This document shows, piece by piece, positions 16,096 through 24,877 of a DNA stretch of 64,000 bases. The DNA comes from Caulobacter sp. 602-1 (GTDB lineage: Bacteria > Pseudomonadota > Alphaproteobacteria > Caulobacterales > Caulobacteraceae), in NCBI RefSeq assembly GCF_003931565.1, contig NZ_RRYI01000004.1, positions 310,001-374,000 of the forward strand, written 5' to 3'. Made by a program: the position numbers and the translations under genes. Positions within the stretch are counted from its first letter, which is position 1, and every line of letters begins with the position of its first letter. Under the pieces are notes generated by a model. The model searched no databases, had not been told where the DNA came from, and saw only the letters and a program-made list of their open reading frames with translations.

Positions 16096-17697
16096 CTAGG
16101 CGCCGATCGCGCGGCGCAGGTCGCCTTGCGGGTCGCTTTCCACCTTGCTGTCCAGATTGAAGATCATGGTCTGGCGCTTGGCCAGGTCATAGCGCGGCCA
16201 GGCCGGCAGGTTGGTGGTCTGGGGATTGCCGGTCTTGGCGAAGGCGACCCAGGCCGGGTGCATGTGCGCTGCCATCCGCGTCGGGCCATCGCCAGGGCCG
16301 ACGAAGTCGCGGATGTTCTCCTGGGTGCCGAACACGAAGGACAGCTCCATGGCGTGGGCCGCCTTCAGCTTGCCGCCCAGGGCCGGGGACTGGTCCCAGT
16401 CCATGCGGTACATCCACACCGGCGCGGGCTGTTTCAGCTTGCGCTCGGCCAGGGTGACGGAGTCGCTCCAGAGGGTCTTGGTCGTCTGCAAGGCGATGGT
16501 CAGGTCGCCGGGCGAGGCGCCGGGATGGGCCGCGCGCAGGGCGGCGATGACGGCGTCGGCCTTGGCCGGATAGGCCCCGCGAGCGCTCTTTTCGAAGCCT
16601 TCGTCGGTCTGGTTGGCGATGGCGGGCGAGGAGGCCAGAAACAGGGTCATCTCGTCCCGGTTAGTGCCGATCAGCAGCGGCACGTCGCTGATCCAGGGCT
16701 GGGCGCTCGGCGTGAACGGGCCGCGCGGCAGGGCCTGGCCGTCGATGCTGGGCACGAAGCCGTCGATCAGGAAGCCCTTGCTGGCCGCGCCCTTGGCCTT
16801 GTCGATCGCCGCCTTCTGGCTGTCGAAGATGGTCTTGGCGTCGACAGCGGCCAGGGCGGCGACGTCGCCGGGTTTGACGCCGAGGGTTTCGACTAGCGCG
16901 CCGCCCAGGGTCTGGGCGTAGGCGCGCGGGGCGGCGTTGAGGCCCGCGCCGCTTTGAATGATGGCGCGGTGGAACAGTCCCTTGGCCGGGACCATGCCCA
17001 GCAGCAGCGACACCTTGGCCCCGCCGCCGCTCTCGCCGAAGATCGTCACATTGTTCGGATCGCCGCCGAACCGGGCGATATTGGCCTTCACCCACTGCAG
17101 CGCCAGGACGATGTCCAGCATGCCGGCTAGGCCCGAGGACTTGTAGGCCGGGCCCCAGCTGTCGGGCAGCTGGGTGAAGCCGAAGACGTTCAGGCGGTGG
17201 TTGACCGAGACCAGCACCACGCCGTCGCGGGCGAAGTGGTCGCCGTAATAGGTCGGACGGCCCGCCGCGCCCTCGGCGAAGGCTCCGCCGTGCAACCAGA
17301 CCATGACCGGGCGCTTCTTGGCGTCCAGGCCGGCGGTCCAGATGTTCAGGAACAGGCAGTCTTCGTTGTGGGTCTCGGTCTTGGGCGCGTCGGGGCCGGG
17401 CGACTGCATGGCGGCGGCGCCGAACGCATCAGCCTCCACGACCTTCGACCACGGCTTGGGCGGTTGCGGCGGGCGGAAGCGCAGGCCGCCGACCGGCGGC
17501 GCGCCATAGCGGACGCCTCGGAACGCATGCACGCCGTCCTCGATGCGTCCCCGCACGGGGCCATGGCTGGTCCGGACGATCGGGCCGGCGCCGTCGGTCC
17601 CGGCCGCCAGAGCCTTGCCGGACACGATCAGCGCGCCGCCGGCGGCTGCCGCGGACGTCATCCATTGTCGCCGTGAAAGGCTGGCCTTCTCGGTCAT
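16096..17697 (-). CDS. Secreted type-B carboxylesterase (Tat signal)
   Basis: A 533-residue member of the carboxylesterase/lipase type-B family (PF00135). The N-terminus carries a twin-arginine signal, SLSRRQWMTSAAAAGGALIV. The enzyme has EDCLFLNIWTAG and the nucleophile elbow TIFGESGGGAKVSLLLG; acid and histidine positions lie in the usual C-terminal half (TNRDEMTLF, then KAAHAMELSFVFGTQE). GGGAGAGGAAG precedes the ATG. It shares a divergent operator-bearing promoter with a TonB receptor, so it belongs to the sugar island. Removal of acetyl, malonyl or aromatic acyl groups from an imported glycoside would be consistent, but is not shown by sequence. Confidence 0.92.
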   Translation of the reverse strand: MTEKASLSRRQWMTSAAAAGGALIVSGKALAAGTDGAGPIVRTSHGPVRGRIEDGVHAFRGVRYGAPPVGGLRFRPPQPPKPWSKVVEADAFGAAAMQSPGPDAPKTETHNEDCLFLNIWTAGLDAKKRPVMVWLHGGAFAEGAAGRPTYYGDHFARDGVVLVSVNHRLNVFGFTQLPDSWGPAYKSSGLAGMLDIVLALQWVKANIARFGGDPNNVTIFGESGGGAKVSLLLGMVPAKGLFHRAIIQSGAGLNAAPRAYAQTLGGALVETLGVKPGDVAALAAVDAKTIFDSQKAAIDKAKGAASKGFLIDGFVPSIDGQALPRGPFTPSAQPWISDVPLLIGTNRDEMTLFLASSPAIANQTDEGFEKSARGAYPAKADAVIAALRAAHPGASPGDLTIALQTTKTLWSDSVTLAERKLKQPAPVWMYRMDWDQSPALGGKLKAAHAMELSFVFGTQENIRDFVGPGDGPTRMAAHMHPAWVAFAKTGNPQTTNLPAWPRYDLAKRQTMIFNLDSKVESDPQGDLRRAIGA

Positions 17698-17788
17698 CGG
17701 TTCTTCCTCTCCCTGTGGTCAGGCCCGTGATGGCCACGCGCTGGCGCGATACATGCGTGCGCGTTTCTTCTTCGAATTGATTTTGAGA

Positions 17789-17815
17789 TACGAAGGTATT
17801 CGAAAGTAGTCAATT
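17789..17815. promoter_or_regulatory. DeoR-type operator array, site 2 (esterase / TonB receptor)
   Basis: CGAAG at 17791 and CGAAA at 17801 are exactly 10 bp apart, giving the shared ATTCGAAAGT core. A weaker unit starts at 17811. The array is in the 208-bp divergent region between the carboxylesterase and TonB receptor genes. Confidence 0.7.
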
Positions 17816-17905
17816 GTCATTCGTAGATTCCTAAGCTACGGATTGTGCGTCCAAAGTGACCGAAGGGCCGAAACGAGCCTGCGGCGTAGGGAGAGGAGAG
17901 GGGAC

Positions 17906-20575
17906 ATGTCAGCGAATATTTTCGAAAGGCGCCGTGCGGGGCTAGTATCGGTCAGCTTGATGACGATGACGATCGCCCTCGCCGGTCCGGCCATGGCGCA
18001 GACCACGACCGCCAATCCGCCACCCGCCAAGGATGACAAGACGGACGCCAGCGAGGTGTCCGAGATCGTCGTCACCGGCACCCTGTTGCGGGGCGTCGCG
18101 CCGGTCGGCACCAATGTCATCGGTGTGGGCAAGGACGAGGTGATCGCCAGCGGGGCGGCCAACACCAACGACCTCTTGGCCACCATCCCGCAGATCAGCA
18201 ACTTCAACGGCTTCCCGGCGGTCTCGGCCAGCTTCGGCCAGCCGATCGCCCAAACCAACCTGCGCGGTCTCGGGGCCTCGGGCGGCACCACCACCCTGGT
18301 GCTGCTGAACGGCCACCGCGTGGTCGGGGCCGGCATCCTGCAGACCTATGTCGATCCCACCGTGATCCCGCCGGGCATCATCGATCGCGTCGAGGTCATT
18401 CCGGATGGCGGCTCGTCGATCTACGGCTCGGACGCCATCGGCGGGGTCGTCAACTTCATCACCCGCAAGCGCGTCACCGGTGCGGAGGTGTCGGGCAAGT
18501 ACGGCGTGGCCGACGGCTATCACACCTTCGACTCCAACCTTACGATCGGCAAGGACTGGGGCAGCGGCTCGCTGTCGGCCTCGTACGCCTATGCCTGGCA
18601 TGACGACATCCAGGGCCGCGAGCGGGCCTATGTCACCCAGGACAATCGCGGCACGGGCGGCACCGACCGTCGCGCCACCACCTGCGCTCAGGCCAACATC
18701 TCGGTCGCCGGCGTGTCCTATGCCCTGCCGGGCCTGGTCGCCGGCTCGCAGAACCGGTGCGACACCACCGACTACGCCGACGTCTATCCGCGTGAGCGCC
18801 GCCACACGGTCTTTGTGACCCTGGACCAGGAGATCAGCGACGACCTGACGGTCAACGTCACCGGCTACTACTCGATCCGCAACACCAACATGAAGACCGC
18901 GGCGCTGTCGACGAACTCGACCATCACCTCGGCCAACCCCTATTTCCGCGCGATCGGGACCGAGACCAGCCAGTCGGTGCTGTTCAACTACGCCTCGGTG
19001 TTCGGCGACAGCACCGACAACCCGGCCAAGTTCAGCTCGGAAGGCCTGACCCCGACCTTCGACCTGAACCTGGGTCACGGCTGGAAGCTGCGCGGCCTGG
19101 CCAACTTCGGTCATAGCTATAGCGAGACCAATGAGGCCTCTATCAACAGCACCTATGTCGATCAGGCCTTGCGCGCGACCACGACGGCCACGGCGCTGAA
19201 CCCCTATGACCTGACCCAGACCAACGGGGCGGTGCTGGCGGCGATCCGCGACTACACCAACATCTCCAAGGCCAAGCAGGATCTGGGCGAAGGCCGTCTG
19301 GTCGCCGACGGGACCTTGTTCAGCCTGCCCGGCGGCGACGTCCGCCTGGCCGTGGGCGCAGAGTACCATCACGAGAGCATCGACGCGGCCATCGCCTTCG
19401 GGCCCAAGGCCACGCCCAAGCGCAACGCGGTCTCGTCGTCGCGGAACGTCAAGTCGGTGTTTGGCGAAATCCTCGTGCCGCTGGTCGGCGCGGGCAACGC
19501 CCGGCCGTTCCTGCAGGCGCTGGATCTGACCGGGTCGGTTCGCTACGACGACTATAACGACGTCGGCAGCACGACAAATCCGAAGGTCGGCTTCAACTAC
19601 ACCCCGTTCGACGGCGTCCGCATTCGCGGCAACTGGGGCACCTCGTTCCACGCGCCCAGCCTTGCCGACACCAACGGCGCGGTCGACGCGCGGGTGACCT
19701 CGTTCCCGATCGCGCTGAACGTTCGTCCCGGTGATCCAGCCGGCAGCGCCCTGCGTCCGATCCTCTACATCTCCGGCGGCAGCCCCACCTTGCGTCCCGA
19801 GACCGCCGACACCTGGTCGCTGGGCGCGGACTTCAAGCCGAAGTTCCTGCCAGGCGTGACGGCGAGCGTGACCTACTACAACGTCGACTTCTCCGACGTG
19901 ATCAGCGTCAATGCCGGCGGCTTCAACGGCGGTGCGGCCTTCTATGCCGACGCTTCCAACGCGCCATACTACATCCTCAACCCGACCCTGGCGCAGGCCC
20001 AGGCCTTTTCGCGCGGCGCGCGGGCCGACAACTTCGACTCCCTGGCCGCGTTCTTTGCGACCAACAGCCCGTACGCGATCTATGACCTGCGTCGCTACAA
20101 CCGCGGCCGGGTCAAGCAGGATGGTATCGACTTCGACGTCCGGGCCTATCGCGCCACCAGCTTCGGCTCGCTATCGGCCAGCTTCGGCGGCACCTACACG
20201 CTGAACCGCAAGACCAGCGACGCCAACAACGGCGTCTATGTCGATCGCCTGAAGAACGGCGTCGGCCACTTCAACTATGTCGCCACCCTGGGCGGGACGT
20301 ACGGCAAGGTCACCGGCCGGGCGACCCTGATCCACAGCGGCGGCTATCCGATCGTGGGCGAGGCGGTGCAGTCGAAGGTTGGCGCCTACGACACCGTCGA
20401 CCTCTATGCCGGCCTCGATCTGGGCGATTTCGGCCCGATGCAGGGCGCGCAGCTGACCCTCAATGTCGACAACCTGTTCGACAAGGCCCCGCCCTGGCGC
20501 AACGCCAACAGCGGCTATGCCAACGGCTCGACCCTGGGCCGCCTGGTGTCGGTCGGCGTGCGCACGAAGTTCTAG
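17906..20575 (+). CDS. TonB-dependent outer-membrane receptor of the sugar island
   Basis: An 889-residue receptor. A signal peptide (MTMTIALAGPAMA) is followed by a short proline-rich linker and the TonB box/plug start SEIVVTGTLLRG. Plug motifs include TNLRGLGASGGTTTLVLLNG and GGSSIYGSDAIGGVVNFI. The rest is a 22-strand barrel ending in the aromatic terminal residue of VSVGVRTKF. There is no STN domain, so it does not signal to a FecR. GAGAGGAGAGGGG before ATG 17906 decides the start. Shared operator site 2 and the neighbours suggest uptake of an oligosaccharide or glycoside whose release is started by the secreted esterase and DUF1593 proteins. Confidence 0.94.
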   Translation: MSANIFERRRAGLVSVSLMTMTIALAGPAMAQTTTANPPPAKDDKTDASEVSEIVVTGTLLRGVAPVGTNVIGVGKDEVIASGAANTNDLLATIPQISNFNGFPAVSASFGQPIAQTNLRGLGASGGTTTLVLLNGHRVVGAGILQTYVDPTVIPPGIIDRVEVIPDGGSSIYGSDAIGGVVNFITRKRVTGAEVSGKYGVADGYHTFDSNLTIGKDWGSGSLSASYAYAWHDDIQGRERAYVTQDNRGTGGTDRRATTCAQANISVAGVSYALPGLVAGSQNRCDTTDYADVYPRERRHTVFVTLDQEISDDLTVNVTGYYSIRNTNMKTAALSTNSTITSANPYFRAIGTETSQSVLFNYASVFGDSTDNPAKFSSEGLTPTFDLNLGHGWKLRGLANFGHSYSETNEASINSTYVDQALRATTTATALNPYDLTQTNGAVLAAIRDYTNISKAKQDLGEGRLVADGTLFSLPGGDVRLAVGAEYHHESIDAAIAFGPKATPKRNAVSSSRNVKSVFGEILVPLVGAGNARPFLQALDLTGSVRYDDYNDVGSTTNPKVGFNYTPFDGVRIRGNWGTSFHAPSLADTNGAVDARVTSFPIALNVRPGDPAGSALRPILYISGGSPTLRPETADTWSLGADFKPKFLPGVTASVTYYNVDFSDVISVNAGGFNGGAAFYADASNAPYYILNPTLAQAQAFSRGARADNFDSLAAFFATNSPYAIYDLRRYNRGRVKQDGIDFDVRAYRATSFGSLSASFGGTYTLNRKTSDANNGVYVDRLKNGVGHFNYVATLGGTYGKVTGRATLIHSGGYPIVGEAVQSKVGAYDTVDLYAGLDLGDFGPMQGAQLTLNVDNLFDKAPPWRNANSGYANGSTLGRLVSVGVRTKF

Positions 20576-20591
20576 AGTCCACCCCGAAACT

Positions 20592-20640
20592 GCTCGCCGA
20601 GGGGCCTTGTCCTGCCTCCTCGGCGAGCTTCTTTCGTCTT
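20592..20640 (+). terminator. Intrinsic terminator of the TonB receptor gene
   Basis: An 11-bp perfect stem is formed by GCTCGCCGAGG (20592-20602) and CCTCGGCGAGC (20618-20628), followed by a T-rich tail TTCTTTCGTCTT. The adjoining kinase gene is convergent, so the hairpin may serve both directions, though the minus-strand tail is less T-rich. Confidence 0.85.
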
Positions 20641-20709
20641 CCCACGACAAGATGAGTCATCGAGCGCGCACCGTCAGGCGTCGCTTGAAGCGTCATATCT
20701 TGCTGGGGC

Positions 20710-22179
20710 TCAGGCGTGCGAGCGGGCCCGGGCGATGGCCTGGCGCCAGTCGCGCTGGATCTGGCTTCGACGCGCGTCGGCCATGCGCGGCGTGAAGCGC
20801 AGCAGCGGGGCTTCCTCGGCCTGCATCGGGGCGTCCAGGGCCAGAGCGGCCATGCGCGCCACACCAAGAGCGCTGGCCTCGGGGCTGTCCTGCCGCGCGA
20901 CGTCCTTGCTCAAGAGATCCGACAGCAGTTGCAGCAGAAAGGTGTTGCGCGTCGCGCCGCCGTCGACCCGGATCTCGCTCAGCGGATGGGCCAGGTCGGC
21001 CTGCATGGCCTCGATCACATCGACAATCTGCAAGGCGATGGCCTCGAAGGTCGCGCGGGCCACATGGGCGGGGCGTGTGCCCAGGGTCATGCCGGAGATC
21101 GCGCCGCGCGCGCGGTCATCCCAATGCGGCGCGCCCAGCCCGGCCAGGGCGGGCACGAAGACGACGCCGTCGCTGGTCTCGACCGAGGTCGCCAGATCCG
21201 TCAGGGCTTGCTCATCGGCCGCGCCCAGCAGCTGGGTCGCGAAGGCTGCAGCCTGACCGGAGACGGTGATGTTGCCCTCCAGCGCATAGACCGTCTCGCC
21301 GCCCTGACTCCAGGCGATGGTCGAGGACAGGCCGTGCGTCGAGCGCACCAGGCTGTCGGTCGCCGCCATGATCGAGGAGCCGGTGCCGATGGTGGCCTTC
21401 ACGGCGCCCGGCGCGGCCTGGACGTGGCCGAACAGGGCGGCGTGGGAGTCGCCCATGATGGCGCGCACGGGGATGTCGGCGGGCAGGGCGCAAACGCCGG
21501 CGGCGACGCGGCCGAAGTCGGCGTCGGAATCCTGGAGACGGGGCAGAGCGGCCAGCGGCACGCCGAACAGCGCCGCCAGCTCCGGATCCCAGTCGCGGGC
21601 GCGCAGATTCAGGAGCTGGGTGCGCGAGGCGTTGCTGAGGTCGGTCGCATGGACCTTGCCGCCGGTCAGGTTCCACAGCAGCCAGCTGTCGATCGTGCCG
21701 ACCCGCAGGTCGCCGGAGGTCGCCAGCGCCGCCGCCTCGGGGACCGCCTCCAGCAGCCAGGCCAGCTTGGCGGCCGGGAACAGCGGATCCAGGCCCAGGC
21801 CGCTGCGCTCGGAGACGAAGGCCTCCAGGCCCTCGGCCCGAAGGCGCGCGCATCGCTCGGACGAGCGCCGGCACTGCCAGCTGATCGCGGGGGCGATGGG
21901 GCGTCCGGTGCGGGCGTCCCAGGCGACGATGGTCTCGCGCTGATTGCTTATGGCGACGGCGGTGATGCGATGGCCGGGCGCGGCGACGACCAGGTCCTCG
22001 ATCACGGCCGCGACGCTGGCCCAGATGTGCTCGGCGTTCTGTTCGGTCCAGCCCGGACGCGGATGGGCCAGGGTCATGGGCCGGCTGGCGCGCGCGACGA
22101 TCTCGGCGTGGGGGCCGACCAGCAACGCCTTGGTGTTGGTGGTGCCCTGGTCGATGGCCAGGATCACGTCGCCGGCCAT
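20710..22179 (-). CDS. FGGY-family carbohydrate kinase (glycerol-kinase-like; candidate apulose kinase)
   Basis: A 489-residue kinase with both actin-like domains. Visible are the phosphate-1 loop ILAIDQGTTNTKALLV, the substrate strand ISWQCRRSSE, GDSHAALFGH with the catalytic Asp, ATIGTGSSIMAAT, and LGAPHWDDRARGAISGMTLG plus IRVDGGATRNTFLLQLL at the ATP side. It is the last gene of a three-gene minus-strand operon and overlaps the transketolase C-terminal subunit by one base (TGATG). By sequence it is closest to glycerol kinases, but a split transketolase, an isomerase and an ABC sugar importer in the same regulon argue for a ketose substrate such as apulose. The substrate is inferred from context. 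Confidence 0.93.
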   Translation of the reverse strand: MAGDVILAIDQGTTNTKALLVGPHAEIVARASRPMTLAHPRPGWTEQNAEHIWASVAAVIEDLVVAAPGHRITAVAISNQRETIVAWDARTGRPIAPAISWQCRRSSERCARLRAEGLEAFVSERSGLGLDPLFPAAKLAWLLEAVPEAAALATSGDLRVGTIDSWLLWNLTGGKVHATDLSNASRTQLLNLRARDWDPELAALFGVPLAALPRLQDSDADFGRVAAGVCALPADIPVRAIMGDSHAALFGHVQAAPGAVKATIGTGSSIMAATDSLVRSTHGLSSTIAWSQGGETVYALEGNITVSGQAAAFATQLLGAADEQALTDLATSVETSDGVVFVPALAGLGAPHWDDRARGAISGMTLGTRPAHVARATFEAIALQIVDVIEAMQADLAHPLSEIRVDGGATRNTFLLQLLSDLLSKDVARQDSPEASALGVARMAALALDAPMQAEEAPLLRFTPRMADARRSQIQRDWRQAIARARSHA

Positions 22180-23138
22180 CAGTCGCGCTTTCGCGAGACG
22201 AGGTCGCGGGCGGCGGCGGCGACGCCGGCGGCGGTCAGACCTGCGCGCTCCATCAGCCACTCGGCCGAGCCGGTGGGCTGGAAGCCGTCGAAGCCCAGGA
22301 TGCGCATCGGCGTCGGGCGCTGGGTGGCCAAGACCTCGGCCACGGCGCCGCCCAGGCCCCCGCGCACGACGTGCTCCTCGGCGGTGACGATCGCGCCGCA
22401 GTCGGCGGCGGCCGCCAGGATCGCGGCCTCGTCCAGGGGCGCGATGGTCGCCATGTTGATGACCCGCGCCTCGATCCCTCCGGCGGCCAGCGCCTCGGCG
22501 GCCGCCAGCGCGCGGTGCACCAGGGTGCCGGCGGCGATGATCGCCACGTCGGCGCCGTCGCGCAGGATCTCGGCCTTGCCGATCGCGAAGGGCGCGCGGT
22601 GCTCCAGTTCGGGCACCGGCATGCGGCTGATGCGGATGAAGATCGGCTGATCGGAGGCGGCGGCGGCCTTGACGGCCTCGGCGGTCTCCCAGGGATCGGA
22701 GGGGACGATCACCGTCAGACCGCGCATCGGGCGCAGCCAGGCCAGGTCCTCGATCGAATGGTGGGTCGCGCCCAGCTCGCCATAGGCCACGCCGCTGGAA
22801 ATGCCGCACAGCTTCACATTGGCGGCGGAATAGGCGACGTCGGCCTTGATCTGCTCCAACGCGCGAGCGGTCAGGAAGCAGGCCGCGCCGCTGACGAACG
22901 GGATCTTGCCGCCGTTGGCCAGGCCCGCGCCGACCCCGACCATGTTCTGCTCGGCGATGCCGACATTGATCAGGCGCTCGGGGAAGCGATCACGGAACTT
23001 GCCCAGCTTGCTGGAGCCGACGCTGTCATTGACCACCGCGACGATGCGCGGGTCCTCGGCGGCCAGGGCTTCCAAGGTCCGGGCATAGGCGTCCCGGCAA
23101 TCGAACAGGCCGGGGGCGAAAGGAGCCGCGGCGCTCAT
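22179..23138 (-). CDS. Transketolase, C-terminal (pyrimidine-binding) subunit
   Basis: A 319-residue protein containing the pyrimidine-binding and C-terminal domains of transketolase. Visible are GIAEQNMVGVGAGLANGG with the catalytic Glu that activates thiamine diphosphate, VNDSVGSSKLGKFRDRFPERLINVG, and GATHHSIEDLAWLRPMRGL. It overlaps the N-terminal subunit gene by four bases, so the two halves are translationally coupled and work as an alpha2beta2-type enzyme. Stand-alone half transketolases like these occur in sugar operons, including the apulose-4-phosphate transketolase of D-apiose catabolism, as well as in other pathways. Confidence 0.94.
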   Translation of the reverse strand: MSAAAPFAPGLFDCRDAYARTLEALAAEDPRIVAVVNDSVGSSKLGKFRDRFPERLINVGIAEQNMVGVGAGLANGGKIPFVSGAACFLTARALEQIKADVAYSAANVKLCGISSGVAYGELGATHHSIEDLAWLRPMRGLTVIVPSDPWETAEAVKAAAASDQPIFIRISRMPVPELEHRAPFAIGKAEILRDGADVAIIAAGTLVHRALAAAEALAAGGIEARVINMATIAPLDEAAILAAAADCGAIVTAEEHVVRGGLGGAVAEVLATQRPTPMRILGFDGFQPTGSAEWLMERAGLTAAGVAAAARDLVSRKRD

Positions 23139-23992
23139 GCTTGATCCTCGCTACCGGCCAGCTCGGCCAGGGCCTGGGCGTATTGTTCGGCGTTGGGGAC
23201 GCCGTGGTGCCAGCCAGCCTTGTCCTGCATGTACGAGACACCATAGCCCTTGATGGTCTCGGCGATCACGCACAGCGGTCGCTCGCGCGGCGTGGTCGGC
23301 GCATCCAGGATGGCCAGCAGCCGGGCGTGGTCGTGGCCGTCGACCCCGACGACCTCCCAGCCGAACGCGCGCCACTTGTCGGCCAGGGGCTCCAGGGCGT
23401 TGGTGTCCTCGGTCCGCGCGCCCTGTTGCAGGCGGTTGCGATCGATGATGGCGGTCAGGTTCGAGAGCTTGCGGTGGCCGGCCAGCATGGCCGCTTCCCA
23501 CATGCTGCCTTCCTGCAGCTCGCCGTCGCCGGTCAGCACGAAGGTGCGGTAGCCGGCGCTGTCGATCTGCTCGGCGATGGCGATGCCGACGGCCACGGGC
23601 AGGCCGTGACCCAGGGGGCCGGTATTGGTCTCCACCCCCGGCAGATAGGTGCGGTTGGGGTGGCCGTTCAGCCGCGAATTGGGTTGCAGATAGGTCGACA
23701 GCTCGGCCTCTGGAAAGAAGCCGGCGCCAGCCAGGGCCGTGTAGAGCGCCCCCGTGCAGTGGCCCTTGCTCATCACGAACCGGTCGCGGCCGGGCGCGTT
23801 CGGGGTGGCGGGATCATAGCGCAGCACGCCGAAATAAAGCGCCGCCAGGACGTCGGTCGCCGACAGGTCGCCGCCAGGGTGGCCCTGGCCGGCCTCGTAG
23901 ATCATCTGAAGGCTGCGTCTGCGCATCCAATTCGCGCGCTCGCGAACGCGCTCGACGCGTTCGTCGCCTCGCCTTGCGTCCAGGGCTTTCAC
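23135..23992 (-). CDS. Transketolase, N-terminal (thiamine-diphosphate-binding) subunit
   Basis: A 285-residue half-transketolase. It has EAGQGHPGGDLSATDVLAAL (substrate and cofactor histidine), DRFVMSKGHCTGALYTAL, GPLGHGLPVAVGIAIAEQ, and the thiamine-diphosphate/metal motif LTGDGELQEGSMWEAAMLAG continuing to an Asn. GTG at 23992 is chosen as start because GGGAGAG lies seven bases upstream; the open frame extends to 24031 without a ribosome site. It is the first gene of the transketolase-kinase operon, with operator site 3 about 55 bp upstream. Confidence 0.93.
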   Translation of the reverse strand: MKALDARRGDERVERVRERANWMRRRSLQMIYEAGQGHPGGDLSATDVLAALYFGVLRYDPATPNAPGRDRFVMSKGHCTGALYTALAGAGFFPEAELSTYLQPNSRLNGHPNRTYLPGVETNTGPLGHGLPVAVGIAIAEQIDSAGYRTFVLTGDGELQEGSMWEAAMLAGHRKLSNLTAIIDRNRLQQGARTEDTNALEPLADKWRAFGWEVVGVDGHDHARLLAILDAPTTPRERPLCVIAETIKGYGVSYMQDKAGWHHGVPNAEQYAQALAELAGSEDQA

Positions 23993-24045
23993 CAATCCGC
24001 TCTCCCTAACATGAGGGTGGAGTATCCGCACCGTTGTGACCAGAC

Positions 24046-24072
24046 AAGAGAAACTTTCGATTATCTTCGAAT
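24046..24072. promoter_or_regulatory. DeoR-type operator array, site 3 (transketolase-kinase operon)
   Basis: Read on the minus strand, CGAAG and CGAAA units are 10 bp apart (plus-strand TTTCG at 24055 and CTTCG at 24065), with the shared TCGAAAGT core. It faces the transketolase operon, whose likely GTG start is 23992. Confidence 0.7.
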
Positions 24073-24163
24073 GTCGTCACTTGGTCGCAAGCCTTACGTC
24101 ATGTTTTCCGGGAAAATTGCCGAGACCGGTTTGACAGCGCCGAGTCGGCTGGGCATGTTGGCC

Positions 24164-24200
24164 TTCGAAAAGAAAATAAACGAAAACCATTCGACGAAAC
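24164..24200. promoter_or_regulatory. DeoR-type operator array, site 4 (ABC transporter operon)
   Basis: CGAAA occurs at 24166, 24181 and 24195, with an AGAAA half unit at 24171, 10 bp before the second. AAAATAAAC is shared with site 1. It lies 20-55 bp upstream of the lipoprotein start that opens the importer operon. Spacing is less regular than in the other sites. Confidence 0.55.
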
Positions 24201-24220
24201 CGTCGAGCAGGGAGTGAAGC

Positions 24221-24877
24221 GTGAGGCGGATCGGTTTGCGACAGCGCGGCATGACAGTCGCCCTCCAGGCCGTCCTGCTGGCCAGCGCCGTGACGCTGAG
24301 CGGCTGCAAGGTCGTGACCATCGCGCAGGACCAGGCGATCCGCGCCAAGCGCAGTCTCAACTTCAACGCCGACGCCTATGTCGCCAAGATCTGGGACGCC
24401 CAGGCGCTGCCTGAACTTCAACACCGCGCGACGCCGGCCAAGGACCTGTTCGTCGCGATCGACGCCAATGCCGACGAGGCCGGCGCCCGGCTGGGCCGCC
24501 GCGCCAGCGAAGGCGGGGCCTGGACGTTCGTGGTCTCGGGCGAGGGTGTCGTCGACGCCGTGGACGACAGCTCGCGCCGCCGCACGGTCGTGGTGTCGGT
24601 CGGTTCTCAGGTCGTGCGGCTGGAGACCGGGCCCGTGGTGGTCGGAACGGCCCTGCGCGACGCCCTGCCGTTCATCGCCTTCGACGATTTTTCGGATCAG
24701 CTGGCCTATGCCGATGTCGGTCGGGCCCTGACCACGACCGCGTTGTCGCGGACCAAGCCGGCGCTGGACGGACTGCGCCCCGGCGATCGGGTCCAGTTCG
24801 TCGGCGCGTTCAATCTGCCGGCGGCGGGGCAGCCCGTCTTCGTCACGCCGATCTCGGTGAGCAAGGTCGCGTCGTGA
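24221..24877 (+). CDS. DUF2291-family periplasmic lipoprotein of the sugar ABC operon
   Basis: A 218-residue protein starting at GTG with GGGAG upstream. The lipobox is in ASAVTLSGCKVVTIAQ, making it a lipoprotein anchored in the cell envelope. The rest matches DUF2291 (IRAKRSLNFNADAYVAKIWD; LPFIAFDDFSDQLAYADVGRAL), a family regularly encoded with ribose-type sugar ABC importers. Its role is unknown; helping substrate delivery to the permease is only a suggestion. It is first in a six-gene operon and overlaps the ATPase gene by four bases (GTGA). Confidence 0.88.
   Translation: MRRIGLRQRGMTVALQAVLLASAVTLSGCKVVTIAQDQAIRAKRSLNFNADAYVAKIWDAQALPELQHRATPAKDLFVAIDANADEAGARLGRRASEGGAWTFVVSGEGVVDAVDDSSRRRTVVVSVGSQVVRLETGPVVVGTALRDALPFIAFDDFSDQLAYADVGRALTTTALSRTKPALDGLRPGDRVQFVGAFNLPAAGQPVFVTPISVSKVAS

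Noticed and set aside
17942..19651. Minus-strand open frame of about 569 codons opposite the first TonB receptor
   Set aside because: It is the same GC-driven artefact; the receptor strand carries all the motifs.
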